From Gloeocapsa sp. PCC 73106 (lineage in GTDB: Bacteria; Cyanobacteriota; Cyanobacteriia; Cyanobacteriales; Gloeocapsaceae), in assembly GCF_000332035.1 (NCBI RefSeq), contig NZ_ALVY01000199.1:1-41983 (forward strand): a DNA stretch of 41,983 bases, written 5' to 3'. The notes below the pieces were generated by a model. It searched no databases. It saw only the letters and a list, made by a program, of their open reading frames with translations, and had not been told where the DNA came from. Within the stretch, counting starts at the first letter, position 1; each line of letters starts with the position of its first letter. Position numbers and translations under genes: made by a program. Positions 26,398-33,861 of this stretch are shown here, in pieces.

Positions 26398-29300
26398 ATG
26401 ATAAACAGTAATCGAAATTCAAGACAAATTGAAATAGTAGAACCGATTGAAGACTCAATGGTTGTCCAAGGGAGCAATACTTCAACTATTGACTTAACGG
26501 AGGTATTTAGAGCCGATAGATTGCCAGAATCAGCGCTTCGGTACACAATTGTAGAAAATAGCAATCCAGCGGTAGTAACAGCTAGTAATTTAGAGGAAGG
26601 ACTAGTTTTAGAATACGGAGAAATAGGCTTTTCTGACCTAGCTATTGAAGCACAAGATACTCGAGGCAATAGCGTAATAGATAAATTTCGAATTTGGGTA
26701 ACGGGAGAACAAGCGTTTACTATCGCTATTTTACCAGATACTCAAAACTACACAAGTAACCCTGAGTTAAACCAAACTTTCTTTAATATGACTCAGTGGT
26801 TAGTGGACAATCAAGAAAATCTCAATCTTGATTTTGTGATTCACGTTGGTGATATTACCGATGATAATCTTGTTCCCCAATGGGACGAAGTAGCTGAACC
26901 TGCGATGAGACTACTAGATGGGATTATTCCTTACTCAGTTTTACCAGGTAATCATGATATCGGTCCAGGAGGTACTTCGAGTATTAGAACCACAGAACTA
27001 TACAATCGAGCCTTTCCCGTAACTCGTTATCAAAGAACTGAAACCTTTGGCGGTGTCTATGATGTTGAACCAAGACGTTATGACAATAACTATCACCAAT
27101 TTACTGCTCCCGATGGTACCCAGTGGCTAATTATCTCATTGGAATTTGGTCCTAGAGATGATGTACTCCGGTGGGCAAATGACGTAATCGCAGCCCACCC
27201 AAATCACCGAGTAATCATGGCTACTCACGACCAGATGAGCTTTGATACCAGACATGACCCATTGAATCTACCTCTAGTGGATGAAGGTGCTGGAACTCAA
27301 TACGGGTTAGGTAGGGATCCTCAAGGAGCTAACGATGGGGAAAGCACTTGGCAAGAATTTCTCCGCAAACATCCCAATATTAGCTTTACTTTCAACGGTC
27401 ATATTTTTGGAGATGGAGCTGAAACTCAAGTTGCCTATGGAGATTATGGTAATCCCGTTTACCAAATGCTGGTTAACTATCAAAATGGTGTGTCCACAGA
27501 AATCACGGGTAACGGGGATGAGTCTCGAGGTGGTAATGGTGGTAACGGTGCTCTACGCCTATTAACGATAGATCCTACGGAAAATCGCTTTTCTACTGCT
27601 ACTTATTTTGTTAATTTTGACGAGTATTTAACGGGTTATCGCGTTCAACCTGAATTAGACCGGGATGGGCTTACAGGTCCCTATCGTGGTCACCAGGATG
27701 TATTTGAAAATGTTTATCTTGGTCCTCCTCAGGAACTATCTAAAGCTAACGCAGGTGAGGATCAGGTCGTAAATACTAACGACGTTACCCTAGATGGTAC
27801 AGCTTCACGAAATGAAAGCGATTCTGAATTAAATTATCAGTGGTTCGATGGGAGTGGTAATCTCATTGCCACAGGTGCAACCCCAGATGTAATTCTTCCG
27901 GTAGGAAAACATAATCTTACCCTGCAAATCACAGACGGCGAAGGAGTGGTTAATCAAGATGAAGTCTTGATAGCGGTTAGAGACGAAAATACCCTATTGT
28001 GGGCAGATTTTAACGATGGTAGCTTAGTAGGCTGGTCCCCAGATGAGGCAATTAGCCTAGAAGAGTTAACCGAGTTTGGGTTACTTGATATTGCCAATGA
28101 TGAGGCGCAAGTAATGAGCTTTCCTGCTACAACTCCTAACCAAGGCTATTTATTCAAGCCGAATACTAGTGGTGCCGAATATATCAATAAATATACCCTT
28201 ATCTTTGATTTATTCGTACCTAGCACTAGCATTATGGAGAGTGGTTGGTTGAGTTTACTACAAACCGATGTTAGCAACTCTAATGACGCTGAACTATTTA
28301 TTCGTCAAACTTCAGCAAATACAGGGGGAATTGGCATTAGTGGTGAGTACGAAGGAAATGTAACTTTTGATGAATGGCATCGTATTGCTGTTACCTTTGA
28401 TTTGCCTACCAGTACTCTTAGTAAGTATATCGATGGAGTAAAAGTTGGGACTCAAACTCTCTCAGAAGGAAGAAATGGACGCTGGGCGATCAAACGAGAT
28501 GATGGCGCTCTATTATTTGCTGATGAAAATAACGAAACTGCAGCGGGCTTTACTAGTAGTATTTTCTTGAGAGAAAAAGTACTAACCGATGCTGAAATCG
28601 CTCAGTTAGGAACACCAGAAGCTGATGGTATTGCCACTCAATCTCAAAGAGTCAACAATGCTACTCAATTTGATTTTACTAGCAGTAATCTTGATTCTAG
28701 CTTTGGTCTGGGTACTTTGAATTACCAGGATACGACATCGCCTACAGGAACCTGGCTAATTCAAGGAACCGTATTTTCTCGTCCTGAAGCGGAAGATCGC
28801 GAAGGTAGACTGATAGAGCGATCAGATTCTTTAACTCAATCTCTCTATTGGAATAATCCAGAGGCTTTATCTTGGCAAAACTATGTATTTGATGTCACTG
28901 TGCTGTCTACGGATGATGATGCGATCGGAGTATTATTCTACTATCAAGATTCACAAAATCACTATAAGCTAATTTTAGATACCGAAAACAATGAGCGTAC
29001 TCTTGTTAAGGTTAAAGATGGTCAGGAGACGATTTTAGCTAGTCAAGCTAAAGGTTATCCTTTTAACCTGGATCTGGAATTGAGAATAGCGATCACAGGT
29101 AACCAAATTATCCCTACTCTTGACGGTCAAAATATTTTTGACGAAGCGATCGTTGACGCAGTAGATCCACTTACTCAGGGTACCATTGGGCTATACTCTC
29201 AAAATCAAGAGTATTCTAGTTTTGATAACATCATGGTCAATCCAGTGACACTCACCGCTAACGCTGGAGTAAACCAACGCTTAGCGGATGTGGATGGAGA

Positions 29301-30174
29301 TGGCTTAGTTGCTGTGGAATTAAATGCTGAAAATTCCTTTTCCCTAGCTGAGATTCAATCTTACAGTTGGTCCATCGAGAATGAGATATTAGCAACAGGT
29401 GAAAACACTACGGCTAATTTACCAGTAGGCGATAATCTAGTCACACTGACATTAGAAGATAGGGAGGGTAATGTTAGCGTTGATCAGGTCCAAATTGCTG
29501 TATATCCTCAAACAGACGTTTTACTCTGGGAAGATTTTCAAGATGGTGAGTTTTCTGATTGGACGGTGGAAGATGAAGGAGAATTCGATGGACCTTCTGC
29601 TTGGGAAGTTTCCGAGGATCGCCTGATGCAATCTTCCAATATTAATAGTCGTCAGTTACAATGGTCTGGTGCTAGCAATAGTGATGTTTGGCAACGTGGC
29701 TGGAGTCCTCTGGGAGATGGCTGGATGACCTTACGTCAAGGTACTTATGCTTATTACAATTCCCCTGAAGCTGTTAACTGGCGCGATTACTCCCTAGAAG
29801 CTACTGTCGCTAATGAGGATAACGAAGGAATTGGCGTTCTATTTTATTATCAAGATCCAGACAACTACTATAAACTAGAGCTGGATGCTAACCAACGATT
29901 TACTCAACTTTTCCAGCGTGTTGATGGCGTGGAGACCACTTTAGCCCGCTCTCGCAATCACTACGCTCTCAATACCGATACCCATTTACGAGTTGATATC
30001 GACGATAACCGGATTTCAGCTTGGATGGATGGTGAGCGTATTTTTAATAACCCCATCGAAGATCGTCAACTCACAGAAGGAACCGTCGCGTTATATTCCT
30101 GGGGAAGTCAGGGAGCAAGTTTTGACGACATCACAGTTCTTGATTTAAATAGCGCTAATTCAGTTTTTGCTTAG
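26398..30174 (+). CDS. Giant multidomain calcineurin-like phosphoesterase
   Basis: 1258 residues. An Ig-like segment covers about 1-100. The metallophosphoesterase (about 105-430) shows ILPDTQNY, HVGDITDD, LPGNHD, ATHDQ and FNGHIFGDG, the usual two-metal motifs. Then come a PKD-like domain (about 450-530), a LamG-like domain (about 535-745), a carbohydrate-hydrolase/DUF1080-like beta-sandwich (about 760-950), a second PKD-like domain and a second sandwich to the end. No signal peptide is visible at the assigned ATG, although such proteins are normally extracellular. Probably acts on phosphodiesters or phosphomonoesters bound to carbohydrate. A phosphonate-type pair follows on the same strand. 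Confidence 0.85.
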   Translation: MINSNRNSRQIEIVEPIEDSMVVQGSNTSTIDLTEVFRADRLPESALRYTIVENSNPAVVTASNLEEGLVLEYGEIGFSDLAIEAQDTRGNSVIDKFRIWVTGEQAFTIAILPDTQNYTSNPELNQTFFNMTQWLVDNQENLNLDFVIHVGDITDDNLVPQWDEVAEPAMRLLDGIIPYSVLPGNHDIGPGGTSSIRTTELYNRAFPVTRYQRTETFGGVYDVEPRRYDNNYHQFTAPDGTQWLIISLEFGPRDDVLRWANDVIAAHPNHRVIMATHDQMSFDTRHDPLNLPLVDEGAGTQYGLGRDPQGANDGESTWQEFLRKHPNISFTFNGHIFGDGAETQVAYGDYGNPVYQMLVNYQNGVSTEITGNGDESRGGNGGNGALRLLTIDPTENRFSTATYFVNFDEYLTGYRVQPELDRDGLTGPYRGHQDVFENVYLGPPQELSKANAGEDQVVNTNDVTLDGTASRNESDSELNYQWFDGSGNLIATGATPDVILPVGKHNLTLQITDGEGVVNQDEVLIAVRDENTLLWADFNDGSLVGWSPDEAISLEELTEFGLLDIANDEAQVMSFPATTPNQGYLFKPNTSGAEYINKYTLIFDLFVPSTSIMESGWLSLLQTDVSNSNDAELFIRQTSANTGGIGISGEYEGNVTFDEWHRIAVTFDLPTSTLSKYIDGVKVGTQTLSEGRNGRWAIKRDDGALLFADENNETAAGFTSSIFLREKVLTDAEIAQLGTPEADGIATQSQRVNNATQFDFTSSNLDSSFGLGTLNYQDTTSPTGTWLIQGTVFSRPEAEDREGRLIERSDSLTQSLYWNNPEALSWQNYVFDVTVLSTDDDAIGVLFYYQDSQNHYKLILDTENNERTLVKVKDGQETILASQAKGYPFNLDLELRIAITGNQIIPTLDGQNIFDEAIVDAVDPLTQGTIGLYSQNQEYSSFDNIMVNPVTLTANAGVNQRLADVDGDGLVAVELNAENSFSLAEIQSYSWSIENEILATGENTTANLPVGDNLVTLTLEDREGNVSVDQVQIAVYPQTDVLLWEDFQDGEFSDWTVEDEGEFDGPSAWEVSEDRLMQSSNINSRQLQWSGASNSDVWQRGWSPLGDGWMTLRQGTYAYYNSPEAVNWRDYSLEATVANEDNEGIGVLFYYQDPDNYYKLELDANQRFTQLFQRVDGVETTLARSRNHYALNTDTHLRVDIDDNRISAWMDGERIFNNPIEDRQLTEGTVALYSWGSQGASFDDITVLDLNSANSVFA

Positions 30175-30189
30175 GTAAGTAATTGTAGA

Positions 30190-30231
30190 GGTTAGATCTG
30201 GGTAAAATTAAGTTTTTGCTCATATCTAACC
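30190..30231. repeat. Intergenic inverted repeat after the phosphoesterase gene
   Basis: GGTTAGAT (30190-30197) and ATCTAACC (30224-30231) pair perfectly with a 26-nt loop. The position after the stop codon suggests a weak terminator, but no T-run follows. Confidence 0.35.
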
Positions 30232-30284
30232 CTTCAAAATAGAAATATAATAAAAGAGCCAAGTATAAATACAAATTAGAGACA

Positions 30285-30974
30285 ATGGTTAAAGTTAGTC
30301 TGGTTGTTTTCGATATGGCAGGAACCACGATTCAAGACAAAAATGAAGTGTTAGATTGTTTCACTCAAGCCGCTACAGCTAACGGCTTAAAGGCTACAGA
30401 AGCTAGAGTCAATCAGATGATGGGGTTACCCAAACGCCAAGTATTTGAAGTGCTTTGGCAAGAACAAATTGGTTCTGACTCACTAGATTATCCAGTTAAA
30501 GTAGAAAGCAGTTATCAACAATTTAGACAAATTTTAGAAGATTATTATCGTAATCAGGCGATTGTACCCACGGAGGGGTGTTTAGAAACTTTTACTTGGT
30601 TAAAAACCCGAGGGATCAAAATAGCATTAAACACTGGTTTTTATCGAGAAGTTACTGATATTATCTTAAACAAATTAGAGTGGGATAGTTATATAGATAT
30701 AAGTGTAACCCCATCAGAAATCTACGCTAACGAGGGACGTCCCGCACCCTTTATGATTCAAAAAGCTATGTATAAACTGGGAATAAGCGATCCAAAACAG
30801 GTTATTGCTGTGGGAGATACTCCCTCGGATTTAGCCGCAGCCAAAAATGCCAGTTGTTTACTAGCTTTAGGAATTACCACGGGGACCCATAGCCGAGTAG
30901 AATTGGATCAACATCCTCACGACGGCTTAATTGATTCTCTAGAAGAACTCAAAACAATTATTAGCAACCCTTGA
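30285..30974 (+). CDS. Phosphonatase-like HAD hydrolase (PhnX-related)
   Basis: 229 residues. The HAD nucleophile motif is D10-M-A-G-T: the usual second Asp is Ala, as in phosphonoacetaldehyde hydrolase. Cap-domain Lys50 in MMGLPK corresponds to the Schiff-base Lys of PhnX. Motif III has an Arg (NEGRPAP) and motif IV is VGDTPSD. This matches the PhnX-like family (TIGR03351 as I recall it), whose members typically accompany an FAD oxidoreductase instead of the PhnW transaminase. That is the arrangement here: the next gene starts 2 nt after its stop. It presumably splits the C-P bond of a 2-oxoethylphosphonate. Substrate inferred. Confidence 0.87.
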   Translation: MVKVSLVVFDMAGTTIQDKNEVLDCFTQAATANGLKATEARVNQMMGLPKRQVFEVLWQEQIGSDSLDYPVKVESSYQQFRQILEDYYRNQAIVPTEGCLETFTWLKTRGIKIALNTGFYREVTDIILNKLEWDSYIDISVTPSEIYANEGRPAPFMIQKAMYKLGISDPKQVIAVGDTPSDLAAAKNASCLLALGITTGTHSRVELDQHPHDGLIDSLEELKTIISNP

Positions 30975-30976
30975 TA

Positions 30977-32086
30977 ATGCAAACTAATCAGGTAGATGTA
31001 GCGGTAATCGGCGCAGGGATAGTGGGTTTAGCCCATGCTTTAACCGCGGCAAAACAAGGTTTAAAAGTAGTAGTATTCGAAAGAAACAGCTACGCTATCG
31101 GCGCTTCAGTGCGCAATTTTGGCATGATCTGGCCCATCGGTCAACCGACAGGACTTTTAAGAGAGAGAGCGTTAAAAAGTAGGGAAATTTGGCAGGAGAC
31201 AGCACAAGAGGCGGGTTTTTACCTAGATACCTGTGGTTCCCTACATCTAGCGTACCGCGAGGATGAAATGGCCGTGCTAGAAGAATTTGTAGCTACGACT
31301 GGAGGAGATAATATCGCTTTACTTACTCCTGAGGAAGTAGCAGAAAAAAGCCAAGTCGTGGTCACTCAAGGCTTACTGGGTGCGCTATGGAGTAGTACGG
31401 AAATGACTGTAGATCCAAGAGAAGCGATCGCTAAGATACCCATTCTTCTTAAAGATAAATATCAGGTACAATTTTGCTTTAATCGGGTAGTAACCTCTAT
31501 TAGCTATCCCGACATCCAAGCGGGTGAGGAAATCTGGAAAGCAGAACGGATTTTTATCTGTAGCGGGAGTGATTTTGAAACCCTCTACCCTTCTCTACAT
31601 CAACAGTCGGGAATGACTAAGGTCAAATTGCAGATGATGCGTACCTCTCCCCAGAATTGGCGATTGGGACCATCTCTATGTGGAGGTTTAACCCTAACTC
31701 ACTACAGTGCTTTTGCTCATTGTCAATCCCTAGCCGCCCTCAAAGCTAGAATAGAGTCAGAAACTCCCCACTTCTGTCAATGGCACATTCACGTGTTGAT
31801 GTCCCAAAATGAACTAGGAGAGTTGATACTGGGCGATTCCCACGAGTATGGGATGACTCTAGATCCTTTTGATCGCCATTTCATCAACCAGTATGTACTG
31901 GATTATCTCAAAGGCTTTGCCAATATTCCTAATTTAGAGATAGCTGAGACTTGGCACGGTATTTACGCCAAAATACCAGGAAAAACCGAATTTATCGCTA
32001 ATCCGGAACCAGGAGTAACCATAGTCAACGGTTTAGGTGGTGCGGGGATGACCTTATCTTTCGGTTTAGCCAATGATAGGGTGTAG
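30977..32086 (+). CDS. FAD-dependent amine oxidase-type protein of the phosphonate module
   Basis: 369 residues from the ATG at 30977; a TTG at 30971 overlaps the HAD stop and is less likely. The Rossmann dinucleotide motif is VIGAGIVGLAHA near residue 9. The rest follows the DadA/glycine-oxidase (DAO) pattern, closing with NGLGGAGMTLSFGLA, which contacts FAD. It matches the group known as TIGR03364, syntenic with PhnX-like HAD proteins and proposed to deaminate aminoethylphosphonates oxidatively, supplying the aldehyde for the HAD enzyme. The stop codon falls at the border of a dispersed purine-rich repeat, so the last residues may be altered. Confidence 0.85.
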   Translation: MQTNQVDVAVIGAGIVGLAHALTAAKQGLKVVVFERNSYAIGASVRNFGMIWPIGQPTGLLRERALKSREIWQETAQEAGFYLDTCGSLHLAYREDEMAVLEEFVATTGGDNIALLTPEEVAEKSQVVVTQGLLGALWSSTEMTVDPREAIAKIPILLKDKYQVQFCFNRVVTSISYPDIQAGEEIWKAERIFICSGSDFETLYPSLHQQSGMTKVKLQMMRTSPQNWRLGPSLCGGLTLTHYSAFAHCQSLAALKARIESETPHFCQWHIHVLMSQNELGELILGDSHEYGMTLDPFDRHFINQYVLDYLKGFANIPNLEIAETWHGIYAKIPGKTEFIANPEPGVTIVNGLGGAGMTLSFGLANDRV

Positions 32087-32088
32087 GG

Positions 32089-32140
32089 GAAAGGGATCTT
32101 AAGGGGGAAAGGGGGAAAAATCTACCTTGTCTTTCCTCAC
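32089..32140. repeat. Dispersed purine-rich intergenic repeat
   Basis: AAGGGATCTTAA (32091-32102) then G/A tracts and AAAAATCTACCTTGTC. The first motif is shared with 13649-13660, the last with the complement of 3716-3735. The repeat begins within a few bases of the FAD oxidase stop codon. Confidence 0.6.
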
Positions 32141-32155
32141 ACGACCTCTTTTCTC

Positions 32156-32223
32156 TTGACAAAACTGCTGTTATCGAATACAATTTTATTATACTGGGAA
32201 TCTGTGCGCGCCTAGAAATGACT
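32156..32223 (+). promoter_or_regulatory. Promoter-like repeat cassette, copy A
   Basis: TTGACA (32156-32161), 17-bp spacer, TACAAT (32179-32184), then a 39-nt conserved stretch ending ATGACT. It aligns without gaps to copies at 35900-35967 and 36001-36068. It reads toward the DprA-like gene starting at 32280. Confidence 0.65.
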
Positions 32224-32279
32224 CCCAAACAGGTTTAAAAAAGAAACAAGAATAACAAAAAAAACCTCAAAGCAAGACC

Positions 32280-33152
32280 TTGACAGATTTAGATATATTA
32301 GCGCTTAAGAGTATTAAAGGAATTAGCAATAAAACAGTACTGTCAATTCTTAATAGGTTTGGTAGTCACTGGCAAAACTATCATGATTTATGGGATATTC
32401 TTCAAGAATTTTATCATCTAAGTCGAGAGGAAATAAATACCGCTTATCAGAAAGCAAAAGAGTCTCTAGAAGAACATAGAAAGCAGGGAATTACTATTGT
32501 TTCTTATGTAGATGTACAGTTTCCGCAACAACTGCGAGAGATTGAAAATCCTCCTTTATTACTTTATATCAAGGGAGATGTAACAATTCTGCGACCAGAA
32601 AATTCAGTAGCAGTAATTGGAATGAGACAACCCACAGAATCAGGTAAAAAAATTGGTTTTGAAATTGGTAAAAATCTAGCAGAATCAGGGTTAATTGTTG
32701 TGAGTGGATTAGCCTTAGGTTGTGATACAGCGGGTCACAAAGGATGTATAGCAGGAGGTGGTAAAACCATCGCAGTCTTAGCCCATGGATTACAGACGAT
32801 TTATCCTCCGAGTAACCAAGAGTTAGCTCAAACCATCGTAGAAACAGGAGGGTGTCTAGTGAGTGAATATCCCTTAGGATACCATTACTATGGGAATACT
32901 TTTATTGAACGCGATCGCCTGCAAAGTGGTTTAAGTACAGCAGTAATCGTGATTGAAACCGACTTAACAGGAGGTACCATGCACACGGTTAAATTTTCTC
33001 TAGAACAAAAGCGTATTTTAGCTTGTATAGTTTATCCTCTACAAAAACAACCTAGAGGCAACCAATTACTAATTACCAGTGGTAAAGCTATCCCTTTAGC
33101 TAATCAAGAAGAGTTATTGAGTTTAATTGAAGTAGTCAAAGTTTTGGGGTAG
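32280..33152 (+). CDS. DprA/Smf-like protein, short form
   Basis: 290 residues. An N-terminal helical part (about 1-75, LALKSIKGISNKTVLSIL) precedes a Rossmann-like DprA core: VAVIGMRQPTESGK, VVSGLALGCDTAGHKGC, IAVLAHGLQTIYPPSNQ, LVSEYP and GGTMHTVKFSLEQKR. Housekeeping DprA binds single-stranded DNA and loads RecA in transformation. This protein lacks the C-terminal winged helix and lies among restriction and toxin-antitoxin remnants, so a defence-associated DprA-like role is more likely. The start is a TTG without a clear ribosome site. Promoter-like copy A lies about 95 bp upstream of it. Confidence 0.8.
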   Translation: MTDLDILALKSIKGISNKTVLSILNRFGSHWQNYHDLWDILQEFYHLSREEINTAYQKAKESLEEHRKQGITIVSYVDVQFPQQLREIENPPLLLYIKGDVTILRPENSVAVIGMRQPTESGKKIGFEIGKNLAESGLIVVSGLALGCDTAGHKGCIAGGGKTIAVLAHGLQTIYPPSNQELAQTIVETGGCLVSEYPLGYHYYGNTFIERDRLQSGLSTAVIVIETDLTGGTMHTVKFSLEQKRILACIVYPLQKQPRGNQLLITSGKAIPLANQEELLSLIEVVKVLG

Positions 33153-33262
33153 AATCATAGAGTGTAAGCGGTTGTGACAGTTTATAGGAGAGATTTATCG
33201 CTATAGGACAAATAATAATTATCTGTACTATATATTAGGCTCATTAGACCTTACAGAGGAAT

Positions 33263-33293
33263 GCGATCACCTTCGGTGGCGCTGCGTGATCGC
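33263..33293. repeat. HIP1-like palindrome at hsdS remnant junction
   Basis: GCGATCAC (33263-33270) and GTGATCGC (33286-33293) pair around CTTCGGTGGCGCTGC. It looks like the short GC-rich palindromes common in cyanobacterial genomes. It marks the left border of the hsdS fragment. Confidence 0.5.
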
Positions 33294-33308
33294 GCAGTAA
33301 AGAGAAGA

Positions 33309-33458
33309 ACACTAAATAAAAGTAAGTTAGCTAAGATTCAAATCCCTCTACCCCCAATAGAAGAACAAAAGCGTATAGGGATGATTCTGGATAAAGCTGA
33401 TAACATACGCAGATTGAGAAGGGAAGCGATCGCACTTCTAGATCAATTATTGCGCTAA
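33309..33458 (+). pseudogene. hsdS fragment (type I restriction specificity subunit C-terminus)
   Basis: 49 residues, TLNKSKLAKIQIPLPP followed by IEEQKRIGMILDKADNIRR and a Leu-rich end. This is the conserved C-terminal spacer helix of HsdS that follows the second target-recognition domain. No recognition domain, hsdM or hsdR is present. The open frame extends upstream to 33261 only through the palindrome. The stop TAA is followed in the same frame by the DUF6883 remnant. A second scrap of the same hsdS region lies at 36073-36117. Confidence 0.75.
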
Positions 33459-33572
33459 AAATATCAGATTATTGGTTCATTAATTTGTCCTAATGGGAGA
33501 ATTTTAAAGATAAAAACGATTTGGATAGTCACTGAACAAACAACTAAATTTGTTACTTTATTTCCCGGATAG
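33459..33572 (+). pseudogene. DUF6883 C-terminal stub
   Basis: 37 codons ending at TAG (33570-33572), with phrases GSLICPNGRILKIKTIW and TKFVTLFPG typical of DUF6883 proteins, which are often encoded directly before DUF4926. Here the N-terminal half is missing, replaced by the hsdS fragment in the same frame. The DUF4926 gene follows after 12 bp. No start codon is visible, so it is judged a remnant. Family call by memory of motifs. Confidence 0.55.
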
Positions 33573-33584
33573 GAGAGACTAAAA

Positions 33585-33815
33585 ATGACATTTCCTCTAT
33601 TTGCTCAAGTCCAATTAACTCAAGATATTCCTGAGTTTAATCTCAAAAAAGGTAGCGTCGGGGTAATTGTTGAACGTTATCCCATGTCTCAAGGAGAAGA
33701 TGGCTACAGTGTAGAAGGTTTAATTGCTCAAGATACCGTAGAAGTTACTGAGTCTCAAATTAAATTAGTTAAGGTTGAACAAGTACCCGAAAAAGAAACA
33801 ATTTTTAAGCGATGA
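33585..33815 (+). CDS. DUF4926-domain protein
   Basis: 76 residues with the DUF4926 pattern: VQLTQDIPEFNLKKGSVGVI, then VERY and a C-terminal beta-strand. Translation starts at ATG with AGGAGA (33571-33576) upstream. DUF4926 genes commonly pair with DUF6883 genes in cyanobacteria and are suspected toxin-antitoxin partners; here the partner survives only as a stub. The C-terminus (EKETIFKR) is charged. Appears intact. Confidence 0.78.
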   Translation: MTFPLFAQVQLTQDIPEFNLKKGSVGVIVERYPMSQGEDGYSVEGLIAQDTVEVTESQIKLVKVEQVPEKETIFKR

Positions 33816-33861
33816 CAAATACGATAATTTTGCTATTATAGCATTACATTAAGTGGTTTGA

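Noticed and set aside
32280-32296. TTGACA at the DprA-like start as a fourth promoter copy
   Set aside because: No -10 at 17 bp and no downstream similarity to copies A-C; it is simply the TTG start and next codon.
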